A stretch of DNA of 64,000 nucleotides from Pseudomonas protegens (GCF_013407925.2 NZ_CP060201.1:5689001-5753000); one strand, 5' to 3'; numbered from the stretch's first letter, positions 44,336 to 53,564 are shown. Numbers and translations: made by a program. The notes: generated from the letters alone by a model not told the origin.

Positions 44336-44602
44336 ATGCGCAAGATCCTCCTGCTGTCCCTGATCATCGCCAGCCCCCTGGCCGTCGCCGGCCCGCAATG
44401 CACCACCGCCGAACGCTCGCAATGGCAGGATCAGAAGGCCTTTCAGGAACAGCTCAAGGCCCAGGGCTACCAGATCAGCAAGTTCAAGGTCACCGACGGC
44501 AACTGCTACGAGATCTACGGCTTTGACAAGGACCAGCGCAAGGTCGAGATCTACCACGACCCGGTCACCGGCAAGGCGGTGAAGACCGAGATCAAAGGCT
44601 GA
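44336..44602 (+). CDS. Small periplasmic PepSY-domain protein
   Basis: 88 residues: signal peptide MRKILLLSLIIASPLAVAG (cleavage about 19), then a PepSY-like domain with two Cys (QCTTAERSQW and DGNCYEIYG) and the closing EIYHDPVTGKAV. Such proteins are often induced by an adjacent two-component system. Its last base is shared with the cytochrome b561 ATG. Confidence 0.83.
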   Translation: MRKILLLSLIIASPLAVAGPQCTTAERSQWQDQKAFQEQLKAQGYQISKFKVTDGNCYEIYGFDKDQRKVEIYHDPVTGKAVKTEIKG

Positions 44603-45147
44603 TGCCGCACGCTTCCCTGCGGCTGTGGGACCCGCTGGTGCGACTGTTTCACCTGTCCATCGCCGGGGTCTTTATCGGCAACTACTTCTTCAATGAAGCC
44701 GGTGACGACTGGCACGTCTGGCTCGGCTACTACGCCATGGCCTGGCTGCTGTTGCGCACAGTCTGGGGATTTGTCGGGCCGCGCAGTGCGCGCTGGTCCG
44801 ACTTCTGGCCGACCCGGGCCCGGCTGGCGGGGCACCTGCGCTCGCTGCTGGCCGGGCGCCCCGAGCATCGCCTGGGGCATTCGCCCCTCGGGGCTTTAGT
44901 GATGTTGCTGATGTTGTTGGCGCTGTTGCTGATCGGCATCAGCGGTTTCCTGATGGAAGAGGTCGATGCCCTGTGGGGCGCCGACTGGCCGCTGCAGGTG
45001 CACGAAACCAGCGCCGATGTGCTGCTGGGCCTGGTGCTGCTGCATGTGTGCGCGGCGATTTTTGAAAGCCTGCAGGTGCGCGACAACCTGCCGTTGTCGA
45101 TGCTCACCGGCCGCCGCCGACCCTTGCCGGACAGTGATCGGCACTAA
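44602..45147 (+). CDS. Cytochrome b561 family protein
   Basis: 181 residues with four membrane segments. It starts MPHASLRLWDPLVRLFHLSIAG, the di-heme cytochrome b (b561/Ni-Fe hydrogenase cytb) pattern in which the His of RLFHLS is an axial ligand; further His residues occur in DWHVW, VHETSADV and LHVCAAI. It probably passes electrons across the inner membrane. Coupled to the PepSY gene by a one-base overlap. Confidence 0.87.
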   Translation: MPHASLRLWDPLVRLFHLSIAGVFIGNYFFNEAGDDWHVWLGYYAMAWLLLRTVWGFVGPRSARWSDFWPTRARLAGHLRSLLAGRPEHRLGHSPLGALVMLLMLLALLLIGISGFLMEEVDALWGADWPLQVHETSADVLLGLVLLHVCAAIFESLQVRDNLPLSMLTGRRRPLPDSDRH

Positions 45148-45192
45148 TGGTCTTTCCCTTGTTCCCACCCTGTATTTGCCACGGGCTCCTGT

Positions 45193-46488
45193 ATGCGTGC
45201 GCTGTCCTTTCGCCTGATCTTCCTCTGCGGCAGCCTGCTGTTGGCCGTCGTCTTTATTGTCGCCTGGCGCAGCCATCCGCCTCACCAACTGGCGCCGTTC
45301 GCCCAGGCTGCCGTTAGCGGCGATGCGGCTAAAGCCAACAGCACACCGCACTACAGCAGCCGCTTCGTCTCCTCGGACCTGGATGACTTCGTGCATTCGT
45401 CCTCGGTGACCGGCTTGCCCGGCGGCGACCTGATGGCCGTGTGGTTCGCCGGCTCCCGGGAAGGCGCCGCCGACGTCCAGGTGCGCAGCGCACGCTTTGA
45501 CGCCAAGAGCGGCGAGTGGGGCGCCGAGCAGGTGCTGGCCACCCGCGAATCGACCCGTGACGGCACCGGGCGCTACATCCGCAAGCTCGGCAACCCGGTG
45601 ATCGCCCTGGGCCCGGACCAGCGCCTGTGGCTGTTCTACGTCTCGGTATCGGTGGGCGGCTGGGCCACCAGCGCCATCAACCTGATGGTTTCCGATGACC
45701 TGGGGCGCAGCTGGTCGGCGCCGCGCCAACTGGTGACCTCGCCGTTCTTCAACATCAGCACCCTGGTGCGCGCCGCGCCGGTGTTCCATGCCGACGGCTC
45801 AATCGGCCTGCCGGTGTACCACGAGTTCATGGGCAAGTTCGCCGAGTACCTGTACCTGAGCGCCGACGGCGCAGTGATCGACAAATTCCGCATCAGCCGT
45901 GGCAAGCACTCCCTGCAACCGACCATCGTGCCCCTGGACGAACGCCGCGCAGTGGCCATGCTGCGCTACGCCGGCGACACCCACCACAAGGTCCTGGCCA
46001 GCCGCACCGAAGACGCCGGGCGGACCTGGAGCGAGCCCTATCCGCTGCAACCGTCCAACCCCAACTCGTCCCTGGCGGCGGTGGGCACCGACGACCAGGG
46101 CCTGCTGGTGGCCCTTAACGACCTGCAGGACGGGCGCTTCAAACTCAGCCTGTATGGCACCGACGCCGGCCTCAGCCAATGGCGCCCTCTGGTGGAACTG
46201 GACCAGTCCCCCGACTCCCTGGGCCAGCCGTTTTCCCACGAGGCCTACAAGGACATCATCGGTGAAGGCTTCCGCGCCTCCAGCGGCGCCCGGCGCCTGC
46301 CCCTGGAACAGCGCTTCTTGAGCAACCTCGACTACCGGGTGTGCAAGCCCCAGGGCTGTGACTTCGAGTACGAATACCCCTACTTCAGCCGCGGGGCGGA
46401 CGGCCTGTACCACCTGGTCTATTCCTGGAACAACACCTTTATCAAGCACGTCAGCTTCAACGCGGCGTGGCTGGCGGAGCGCCTGTGA
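45193..46488 (+). CDS. Sialidase-like (BNR-repeat) exported protein
   Basis: 431 residues. An N-terminal hydrophobic anchor/signal (about 5-25, LIFLCGSLLLAVVFIVAW) is followed by a beta-propeller-like region with Asp-box motifs VSDDLGRSWSAP and RTEDAGRTWSEP. This is the exo-alpha-sialidase-like family; the actual glycan substrate is unknown. The Arg triad of true sialidases was not verified. Its TGA shares a base with the ATG of the next gene; the three genes 45193-49182 look like one operon. Confidence 0.82.
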   Translation: MRALSFRLIFLCGSLLLAVVFIVAWRSHPPHQLAPFAQAAVSGDAAKANSTPHYSSRFVSSDLDDFVHSSSVTGLPGGDLMAVWFAGSREGAADVQVRSARFDAKSGEWGAEQVLATRESTRDGTGRYIRKLGNPVIALGPDQRLWLFYVSVSVGGWATSAINLMVSDDLGRSWSAPRQLVTSPFFNISTLVRAAPVFHADGSIGLPVYHEFMGKFAEYLYLSADGAVIDKFRISRGKHSLQPTIVPLDERRAVAMLRYAGDTHHKVLASRTEDAGRTWSEPYPLQPSNPNSSLAAVGTDDQGLLVALNDLQDGRFKLSLYGTDAGLSQWRPLVELDQSPDSLGQPFSHEAYKDIIGEGFRASSGARRLPLEQRFLSNLDYRVCKPQGCDFEYEYPYFSRGADGLYHLVYSWNNTFIKHVSFNAAWLAERL

Positions 46489-47099
46489 TGCTTTCCCTGT
46501 GGCAAGCCCACCTGAGTTTTATCCTCCTGGGCTTTGTGCTGCTTGGCAGCCTGCGCCTGACCGCGCCCTGGCGGCCCTGGCTGCTGCCCGTGCTGGCGCT
46601 GGTCAGCTTTATTCCACTGAACCAGCTGCCGCTGGCGGCCTATGTGCGCAGCTTCACCGATGATCTGGCCATCAGCACCCTGGTGCTGCTGGGCTGGGTC
46701 AGCCTGCGGCACTTGGGGGTGATGGCGCCCTTGCCAGCCAAACACCGGGTGCAGGTCCTGCTGCTGTTTATCGGCCTGACCCTGAGCCTGTACCCCGCGA
46801 CCCTGGGCCTGACTTACCTCGACCCCTACCGCTGGGGCTACAACCCACGGCCGATGATCGTGCTGATGGGCCTGACGGCGCTGGTGCTGCTGTGGCAGCG
46901 CAACCTGCTGGGGGTACTGATGCTGGCAGCCGGGACCCTGGCCTTTGCCCTGCGCCTCAAGCCCTCGGAAAACTACTGGGACTACCTGCTGGACCCGCTG
47001 CTGGCGGGCTACTGCCTGATCGCCGGCAGCGGCGGGCTGCTGCTGTGGCTGTGGCGCCGCGTCACCCAGCGCAGCCGCGGGCAGCCCCTTGCCGGCTAA
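46488..47099 (+). CDS. Multi-pass inner-membrane protein
   Basis: 203 residues with about six hydrophobic helices and no recognised family (MLSLWQAHLSFILLGFVLLG). The start is the ATG in TGATG overlapping the sialidase-like stop. Lying between a putative exported glycosidase and an alkaline-phosphatase-superfamily transferase, it may belong to an envelope-polysaccharide modification system; this is inference. Confidence 0.75.
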   Translation: MLSLWQAHLSFILLGFVLLGSLRLTAPWRPWLLPVLALVSFIPLNQLPLAAYVRSFTDDLAISTLVLLGWVSLRHLGVMAPLPAKHRVQVLLLFIGLTLSLYPATLGLTYLDPYRWGYNPRPMIVLMGLTALVLLWQRNLLGVLMLAAGTLAFALRLKPSENYWDYLLDPLLAGYCLIAGSGGLLLWLWRRVTQRSRGQPLAG

Positions 47100-47145
47100 A
47101 CCAACAGGCCGCGCCGCGGCCTTCGACAACACCACACAGAGGTCA

Positions 47146-49182
47146 ATGATGGGCGGGTTGCAATCACGCCGCCTGCGCTACGGCGTGGGCGCAATCGGGC
47201 TGGTATTCGGCTTGCTGGCACTGCTGCGGCTGCTGTTCGCCGTGGGTTTTTCCGGGGTGGACCTGAGCGCCGCCGACCAGCGCGAAGCCATCCTCCAGAC
47301 CCTCGGCATCGGCCTGCGCTTCGACCTGCGCCTGACCCTGCTGCTACTGCTGCCCCTGGCCCTGCTGGCCTGGCTGCCGCGCTGGAACCTGCTGCGCCTG
47401 CCAACTTTGCGCTGGCTGGCCCGGGCCTACTTGCTGCTGGTGCTGGGCGGGGTAGGGCTGCTGTACATCATCGACTTCGGCCACTACGCCTACCTCGGCG
47501 TGCGCATCAACGCCACGGTGCTGCGCTACCTGGACGACGCACAGATCTCCCGGCAAATGCTCTGGGAAAGCTACCCGGTGCTGTGGATCGTCCTCGCCTG
47601 GGGCTGCGCCCTGGCCCTGTGCTGCTACGCCTTGCTGCGCCTGGAACGCCTGACCCTCGACCGCCCGGCGCAACCCCTGGGCCGCTGGTCCCTGGCCAGC
47701 GTCAGCTCCCTGGGCATCGCCGCCGTGTTCCTCGGCCTGCTGGGCCGGGTAGAAAACCTCAACCTGGAAAACCCCGTGCCCCTGCGCTGGAGCGATGCCT
47801 ATTTCTCCGGCAACAGCCAGATCGCCGCCCTGGGCCTCAACCCCGTGCTGTTCTTCTACGACACCCTCAAGGCCGGCCAGGCCCAGTACGACGAAGCCCA
47901 AGTGCGCCAACACTACCCGGCCCTGGCCCGCTACCTCGGCGTCGACCAGCCGGACCCGCAGCGCCTGAGCTTCACCCGCCAACAAGGCGTGCAGCCGTAC
48001 CGCATCGACCGCCCCCGGCCGCCCAACGTCATCTTCGTCATGCTCGAATCCCTTGGCACCAGCGCCGTGGGCGCCTACGGCAACCCGCTCAACCCCACCC
48101 CCAACCTCGACCGCCTGGCCCGCCAGAGCTGGTTCTTCAAACACTTCTACGTCCCGGTCACCGGCACCGCCAAGACCGTGTGGGCCAGCATCACCGGCGT
48201 GCCCGACGTCACCCGCCAAGAGACCGCCACCCGCCAGCCCCTGATCACTCGGCAACACAGCCTGATCAACGCCTTCAGCGACTACCACAAGCTCTACCTG
48301 ATCGGCGGCAACGCCGGCTGGGCCAACATCAACGGCCTGATCCGCCAGAGCATCGACAACGTGCGCCTGTACGACGAAAGCCACTGGCAATCGCCCCTGG
48401 TGGACGTCTGGGGCATCTCCGACCTTGACCTGTTCAAGGAAAGCGACCGCCTGCTGCGCGCCATCCCCCAGGACCAGCCGTTCTTCGCCTACCTGCAAAC
48501 CTCCGGCAACCACCGCCCGTTCACCATCCCCAAGGACAACGACGGCTTTCAAGCTCAAGACCTGCCCCTGGAACAAGTCCAGGCCGCCGGTTCCCGCAGC
48601 CTGGAGCAATACAACGCCGTGCGCCTGCTGGACTTCAACATCGGCCGACTTATAGAGATCGCCAAAGCGGGGGGCTACTACGACAACACGATTTTCGTGT
48701 TCTTCGGCGACCACAACACCCGCATCAGCCAGATCCCCCACATGGCCCCCGCGTTTGAACAGCTAGGGCTGGAAAGCAACAACGTACCGCTGTTGATCCA
48801 TGCCCCGGGGATGTTGCAGCCCAGAGTGATCGAAGAAGCCGTCGGCCTCGCCGACCTGCTGCCTACCGTGGCCGGCATGGTCGGGATGCCCTTCACCAAT
48901 GACGCCATGGGGCGGGATATTCAACAGCCTGCGCCGGAAGGCGAGCGCGTGGTGCCGCTGGTATTGAGGGAAGGGACCTTCCCGGTGATTGGCGGCGTGA
49001 CCAAGGACTTTTTGTTGCAGATGCAGCACGACGGCAGTGGCGCGACCTTGCATGATTTGGCATCGAGCACACCGCGAGAGGATGTGGCGCAGGAGCATCC
49101 GCAGGAGTTTGAGAGGTTGCTGGAGTTGACGCGGGGGATGCATGAGGGGGCGCGGTTGATGTTGTATCGCAACGTTCGCTGA
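47146..49182 (+). CDS. LTA-synthase-like sulfatase (membrane phosphotransferase)
   Basis: 678 residues (677 if the next ATG at 47149 is used). About five N-terminal membrane helices (to about 200), then a periplasmic alkaline-phosphatase-fold domain: metal/nucleophile region NVIFVMLESLGTSAVG, nucleophile Thr likely in VTGTAKTVWASITG, and FFGDHNTRI with the late metal ligands. The family includes LtaS, OpgB and EptA relatives that move phosphoglycerol or phosphoethanolamine groups onto envelope glycans. Third gene of the putative operon. Confidence 0.88.
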   Translation: MMGGLQSRRLRYGVGAIGLVFGLLALLRLLFAVGFSGVDLSAADQREAILQTLGIGLRFDLRLTLLLLLPLALLAWLPRWNLLRLPTLRWLARAYLLLVLGGVGLLYIIDFGHYAYLGVRINATVLRYLDDAQISRQMLWESYPVLWIVLAWGCALALCCYALLRLERLTLDRPAQPLGRWSLASVSSLGIAAVFLGLLGRVENLNLENPVPLRWSDAYFSGNSQIAALGLNPVLFFYDTLKAGQAQYDEAQVRQHYPALARYLGVDQPDPQRLSFTRQQGVQPYRIDRPRPPNVIFVMLESLGTSAVGAYGNPLNPTPNLDRLARQSWFFKHFYVPVTGTAKTVWASITGVPDVTRQETATRQPLITRQHSLINAFSDYHKLYLIGGNAGWANINGLIRQSIDNVRLYDESHWQSPLVDVWGISDLDLFKESDRLLRAIPQDQPFFAYLQTSGNHRPFTIPKDNDGFQAQDLPLEQVQAAGSRSLEQYNAVRLLDFNIGRLIEIAKAGGYYDNTIFVFFGDHNTRISQIPHMAPAFEQLGLESNNVPLLIHAPGMLQPRVIEEAVGLADLLPTVAGMVGMPFTNDAMGRDIQQPAPEGERVVPLVLREGTFPVIGGVTKDFLLQMQHDGSGATLHDLASSTPREDVAQEHPQEFERLLELTRGMHEGARLMLYRNVR

Positions 49183-49214
49183 CACCACATAGCCATCGGT
49201 TGACGCCAGCCCGT

Positions 49215-49239
49215 GTAGGAGCTGGCTTGCCAGCGAAGG
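49215..49239 (+). repeat. Single REP copy
   Basis: GTAGGAGCTGGCTTGCCAGC followed by GAAGG, with no inverted partner nearby. Between the sulfatase gene and the HNH nuclease gene, at the left edge of the accessory island. A more degenerate copy is at 50288-50312 (GTAGGAGCTGGCTTGCCTG). Confidence 0.8.
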
Positions 49240-49312
49240 CGGCGCAAGATCGCCGCCAAACCTTCCAACCAGCCACTCTGACTCCCTAAACCAGGGAGTC
49301 ACAACATCACAT

Positions 49313-50080
49313 TTACGTCTGCTTCAGATTGGCCTGATACCGCTCCTTCACTTCAGCCACACTCAGCCACTTGCGTTGTGAATGCACCACCCGATGGCAA
49401 TTGGCACACAACAACGCCAAATCAGCGAGCTTAGTTTTGTCACCCGGCTGCAGCGTGTGCAGAGGTTTAGTGTGGTGGACGTCGATCACCCCCTCCACAT
49501 CTGCACCATAGGTTTGGCTGAAATTAAAACCACACGCCTCACACTGCAGCGCCCCATGTTGCTTCAGCGCCTCTTCTTTTTTGCGCTTAACGATTTTCTT
49601 GTCTCTTTCCCGCACCCGATGCACCCGGGTGAGCACTTTGCCTTCCTCTGCTTCGAAGAAGCCAGGGTCATCCGCTGCGCTTAAATCGATAGGGCTAGCT
49701 GGAATCGTCTGAACGTTGGCATTGATCGCCGCCACAACCTCAGCAAGACGCTCCGGGTCATTGGCAAACTCCAGCCACACCAACTGCTCATCCTTATTGC
49801 CTTTCGCAAGCCCCGTACGCCCGTTGTTGGTGTAGCTCGGGTCCCAACGCCGGAAGTTGTTGAGCTTCATACACACACCGTTGGCATTGCGAAAGCTCTG
49901 ATTCTTGCTCACCCCGGTGGCATTGCCGATGAGATTGAGAGCCTGCGATAACGCCAAAACATCCGGATGATTCACGCCGGGTAAACCGTTGCGGTGAAGG
50001 AGATACAGATTCAGGGCAAGAACGAGCTCGTCGCGGCTCCAAGCAGGGTTGGATTGATTGCTGATAGGTGCAGAGGTCAT
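49313..50080 (-). CDS. HNH endonuclease
   Basis: 255 residues. The C-terminal third is an HNH nuclease with a treble-clef zinc site: C180/C183 (QCEACGF), H202-H203 (DVHHTKPL), C225/C228-H229 (LLCANCHR). The N-terminal part (15-75) resembles a small DNA-binding or helical domain seen in restriction-type HNH proteins (WSRDELVLALNLYL). It may be a restriction or mobile nuclease; no partner methylase is visible. The Met at 50080 is preferred over 50122 because the upstream codons are not family-like. Confidence 0.85.
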   Translation of the reverse strand: MTSAPISNQSNPAWSRDELVLALNLYLLHRNGLPGVNHPDVLALSQALNLIGNATGVSKNQSFRNANGVCMKLNNFRRWDPSYTNNGRTGLAKGNKDEQLVWLEFANDPERLAEVVAAINANVQTIPASPIDLSAADDPGFFEAEEGKVLTRVHRVRERDKKIVKRKKEEALKQHGALQCEACGFNFSQTYGADVEGVIDVHHTKPLHTLQPGDKTKLADLALLCANCHRVVHSQRKWLSVAEVKERYQANLKQT

Positions 50081-50386
50081 GCGGGGGGCTATCCGTAGGT
50101 TTCCCGATTCGCTGTACGACACAGCGTAAGAGGCCGTAAGGATATTCTTTTCCCAACTAGTTTGGGAGTTCAGTAGTGAGTATGAAAGGGAGCGAGCAGG
50201 GGGGGGGCGCGTTGCCTCTCACCACGTGTCTATGGCCGTGGCTGGGCAGTGAGAGAGCTTAAGCAATATCGAAGGGCTACAGCATCTGTAGGAGCTGGCT
50301 TGCCTGAGAAAGCGGCCTAACAGAAACGGGGCAAATCAGCCTTCACCCCGCTTCCATATTTTTCGGACTTCTGAGTATCTAGTCGA
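50081..50386. other. Gap upstream of the HNH gene
   Basis: 306 bp with a nine-G run near 50200 and a degenerate REP at 50288-50312. No gene or clear regulatory site seen beyond the presumed HNH promoter. Confidence 0.5.
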
Positions 50387-50770
50387 TTACAGAGGCTGCG
50401 CTGGTTTATTGGCATCTAGCAACGAATCCACCACTGCTCTAGCCATCTCCACCGAATGAATCATTGACCAAATCAAACCACGCTCCACACCGCTGGCGCG
50501 CTCGGTGATTTCATCGCTGACCTGTACCGCACAGTCCAGCAGCAACGACACATGCACCAAGGCTTCTTCGGCATTGATGCCGGGGCGGACACTGAACATG
50601 GATTGATGACCTACGGACGTAGGTACGGTGTCTTTCAGACTATTCAGGATTGAGGTTTCGGCGCTATGCGCGGCCAAGGCCAAGCGAATTCGCTGGGTGT
50701 CGATATCGTGTTCGGGGGTTCTGAATTGCCCAGGCAAGGACAGGGGCGGATCGGGAACGAGCTTTTTCAT
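50387..50770 (-). CDS. Pseudomonas-specific small protein (DUF3077/DUF6124-like)
   Basis: 127 residues from MKKLVPDPPLSLPGQFRTPE, which follows the pattern of a family abundant in pseudomonads: a Pro-rich start, a central FSVRPGINAEEALVHVSLLLDCA, and a C-terminal helix ending in a short MARAVVDSLLD segment. Function unknown. The open frame runs another 70 codons upstream but without family features; the Met at 50770 is chosen by comparison. Confidence 0.75.
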   Translation of the reverse strand: MKKLVPDPPLSLPGQFRTPEHDIDTQRIRLALAAHSAETSILNSLKDTVPTSVGHQSMFSVRPGINAEEALVHVSLLLDCAVQVSDEITERASGVERGLIWSMIHSVEMARAVVDSLLDANKPAQPL

Positions 50771-51325
50771 GGTGCATCTCCAATGTGAATGGAGCTGCCA
50801 GCGATCGCTGCTAAACGAAGGAGTGGCAGCTGTACGCAGGTTAGCAGACCGGTCACATTGGAAACCGGCGCACCCGAAGGTGCCCTGCGCACAGCCACCA
50901 TAAAAAGCAGAAGAAAAACTCTGCCAACAGGTGACGTCGATGCGCCCAATGTGATGATTCGAGCTGCTAAACCCGATCACTGATATGCAGTGATGAACCG
51001 AGCCTAGCCAGCCGAAGTATCAGGCGCAAGCGGGTTGGATTCTCTAGGAAAAGTCGCTCAATAGAAAGGGACTAGCCTTACAAGGAGTTGTGAATTGGGC
51101 GGTGACCTTGTGCCAGTCGAGTTGAGTTAAACCGAGGACCCGCCATTGAGCGACAACGAAACGCCATCCAACCCTTGCACTTGATCCAATCGTCGGGTAT
51201 CAGCTCTACGCACCAAAGATCATCCGCCGAGTTAGATGACTGAAAGAGCACATACGTATCGGTTAGTTGCGCTAGCAAGAACCAGCTCGATAGTGGCTCT
51301 GAACAACAAACAGGGAGAAACACCA
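50771..51325. other. Gap between DUF gene and Mrr-like gene
   Basis: 555 bp in which I see no convincing gene. An 82-codon minus-strand frame (51078-51326) lacks a ribosome-binding site and any recognisable feature. The Mrr-like gene's ribosome-binding site (GGGAGA) lies at its right end. Confidence 0.4.
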
Positions 51326-52369
51326 ATGGCCGTATGGCTGGTCCGGGCAGGGTCTGCAGGGGAGTTTGAGGACAAGTTCATCAGTGAACGCCGCGTCTAT
51401 GTGACGTGGGATGGGCTGAATGTCGACTTGAGCACCCTCAAGAATCGCGAACAAGTACAGGTAGAGTTGTCGATACGTTACCCAGAAGCGAAGCCCAAAA
51501 CGCTACAGAATTGGAGCAGCCAGATTTGGCCCTTCGCTCGGCGTATGCAGGCTGGAGACTTGATCGTACTGCCGCTCAAAACTCAGCCGGTGGTTTATAT
51601 CGGCAAACTTGTCGACGGCTATCAGTTCTCCAGCGCCGGCCCTGATCCATTCTTTCATTGGCGGGCGGTTGAGTGGATTGGTGAGGCGATTCCTCGGTCC
51701 AACTTCTCCCAAGACCTGCTCTACAGCTTCGGCGCGTTTATGACCATTTGCCGCATTCAGCGTAATAATGCAGAAGAGCGTATTCGTTCCATGGCTAGCC
51801 ATAACTGGCAGCCCGAGACGTTGCAGCAGTTGGTGTGTGACACTGCTACTGCATCGGATGAGGTGGCTGTTGAAGAGGCCGAAACGGATCTAGAACGTAC
51901 AGGTAAAGACCATATCGTTCGACTGATTGAACGACGTTTTAAAGGGCACCGGCTGACCACCCTGGTGGCGGCGATACTGCGTGCACAAGGCTTCAGTGTC
52001 TGGCAAAGCCCCGAAGGCGCCGATGGCGGCGTTGATATTTTGGCCAGTAACGGCGTGATGGGCTTTGGCGGGCAAGCCATCTGCGTTGAAGTGAAGTCGG
52101 GCACGGGTTTGGTTGATCGACCAACTGTCGACAAACTGCTCGGTGCGATGAGTAAGTTCAATGCTGGTCAGGGGCTATTCGTGGCGTGGGGTGGTTATCG
52201 CTCGAATGTGCAAAAAGAGCTGGCGTCGAGTTTTTTCCGTCTGCGCTTATGGAACCAGGACGATCTGCTGGAACAGCTGTTTATGTATTACGACCGGCTT
52301 GACGAAGGGATCAAGTCAGAGTTGCCGTTGAAGCGGATTTGGACGGCGGTACTGTCGGAAGAGATTTGA
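51326..52369 (+). CDS. Mrr-like restriction endonuclease
   Basis: 347 residues from MAVWLVRAGSAGEFEDKFIS; GGGAGA lies about 8 nt upstream, which rules out the longer frame from 51236. The N-terminal domain (1 to about 150) is the kind found on modification-dependent Mrr-family enzymes. The C-terminal Mrr_cat PD-(D/E)XK domain has D237 (GGVDILA) and E255-x-K257 (CVEVKSG). It is probably a type IV enzyme cutting modified foreign DNA; no methylase is adjacent. Its 3' end converges on the CBASS operon. Confidence 0.85.
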   Translation: MAVWLVRAGSAGEFEDKFISERRVYVTWDGLNVDLSTLKNREQVQVELSIRYPEAKPKTLQNWSSQIWPFARRMQAGDLIVLPLKTQPVVYIGKLVDGYQFSSAGPDPFFHWRAVEWIGEAIPRSNFSQDLLYSFGAFMTICRIQRNNAEERIRSMASHNWQPETLQQLVCDTATASDEVAVEEAETDLERTGKDHIVRLIERRFKGHRLTTLVAAILRAQGFSVWQSPEGADGGVDILASNGVMGFGGQAICVEVKSGTGLVDRPTVDKLLGAMSKFNAGQGLFVAWGGYRSNVQKELASSFFRLRLWNQDDLLEQLFMYYDRLDEGIKSELPLKRIWTAVLSEEI

Positions 52370-52904
52370 TGGGGTAGAAAATGCCGGCTTGTGGTTAGCT
52401 TTTTATTGATATAACTATCTAAAAATAAATAACTTATCGTTGTTAAAAACTATTCCGTTCCCCCATTTGTTCCACCACTTGTTGCAATTTTTGCCTGATT
52501 TTTTTCCGGCAAAAGACCGGCTTTTTTTGCCTGTTTTGTTGGCGTTTTCGATTGTTTGAATTGTTTTTTATCGAGAATTGGCGACGTCATAAAAATCCCA
52601 GCTTGCCTCAGATCCATCGCAAAAAATGCTCAGCGGGAACGACTGCGCCTGGCCATCTACAAGGTTCAGATCATCTCAAATAACTGCAGCAATCCACAGA
52701 GGGATCAGATCAGGATCTCGACAATAATCGGTGCGCTTTCGCGGTCCCTCCCTACACTGACGAGCACTGCCGATTTCAGCCTGGCGGTTGCCATACCGGT
52801 CGCATCCTAGGAACGTACTGGTTAAGTAAGAATGGGCTGCGCCACACCGGCCTTCAGCATAACCCCATTGTGGCCGAACACCTTTACGCGCGGGCATAGA
52901 GTCG
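52370..52904. other. AT-rich convergent gap, Mrr-like gene to CBASS
   Basis: 535 bp between the convergent ends of two defence loci. The first 200 bp are strikingly AT-rich with several T-runs (for example near 52500 and 52530), so transcripts from both sides may end here. A plus-strand frame of 84 codons (52556-52810) has no supporting feature. No gene called. Confidence 0.5.
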
Positions 52905-53564
52905 TTAAACGTCCGTCCGCCAAATCTCTAGATAGGCGCGCTTGATATCAAGACGGGTCAGTGTGCGCCGGGCGACATGAGCTTTTCGATGCAGACTGCA
53001 GGCAGCAAATCGACGTCCACAGCCACAGCTACAGCGAAGTTTATTGGCTCGCCGGCGTTTCAATGCGAGCAGCCTCATCAACCGCCGCAGGCCATTGACG
53101 TCCGATATCCCGAAGATCTGGCGGTAGTCGTCGATCAAACCATCCGGGCCATGTGCGAGCTCTCCAAAAGGAAACGCTGCGGCACCGCTCTCCCGCAGGC
53201 TGTGTCCAAAGAGGAATGGAACAACGCACTTCTCGACGAAATCGACGAGCGATGGCTGCGCGCCGAGGATAAGACGCTGCCTAAGCATTGAACCCAGGCA
53301 GAGTGAACCATCGGGGTTAACGTGATACCGCCCTTCTCGCGGAATTCGGCCACCGACTTCGAATACCTGCGGGAGGGCTCGGTCCAGGGGATTAGCGATG
53401 TCCACCTGGATGCGATACTCATCCTGCACCGGCGGAGCGCCCTCCGTCACCGCAGAAAACTCCAAACGGCCAGTCAGCCTCACAGTGCCGATGGCCGATG
53501 GCCGATACCGCATCAGGGGATAAGCGTCTAAAAAAGCCTCGATTGTCGAGTCAAATGCCTTCAA
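52905..53564 (-). CDS. CBASS E2-like ubiquitin-conjugating-type protein
   Basis: 219 residues using the TTG at 53564, which overlaps the CD-NTase stop (TTGA) and has GGAG 9 nt upstream; a TTG at 53579 gives 224 residues. E2-like core to about residue 155, with H81 and candidate catalytic C89 in YHVNPDGSLCLGS. The C-terminal segment C178-x-C180-G-C-G-R-R-F-x-x-C189...H192 looks like a SEC-C zinc motif. In type II-short CBASS the E2 forms a thioester with the CD-NTase C-terminus and primes it without an E1. No E1 or JAB gene is present here. The E2 call rests on fold-like motifs and context. Confidence 0.75.
   Translation of the reverse strand: MKAFDSTIEAFLDAYPLMRYRPSAIGTVRLTGRLEFSAVTEGAPPVQDEYRIQVDIANPLDRALPQVFEVGGRIPREGRYHVNPDGSLCLGSMLRQRLILGAQPSLVDFVEKCVVPFLFGHSLRESGAAAFPFGELAHGPDGLIDDYRQIFGISDVNGLRRLMRLLALKRRRANKLRCSCGCGRRFAACSLHRKAHVARRTLTRLDIKRAYLEIWRTDV

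Noticed and set aside
50780-50983. Upstream extension of the 50.4-kb DUF protein (to 197 residues)
   Set aside because: The extra residues resemble no family member, while MKKLVPDPP is the usual start of this Pseudomonas family.
51078-51326. 82-codon minus-strand frame upstream of the Mrr-like gene
   Set aside because: No ribosome-binding site, no recognisable domain, and it covers the promoter of the Mrr-like gene.
52556-52810. 84-codon plus-strand frame in the AT-rich gap
   Set aside because: No start signal or family similarity; composition shifts within the frame.
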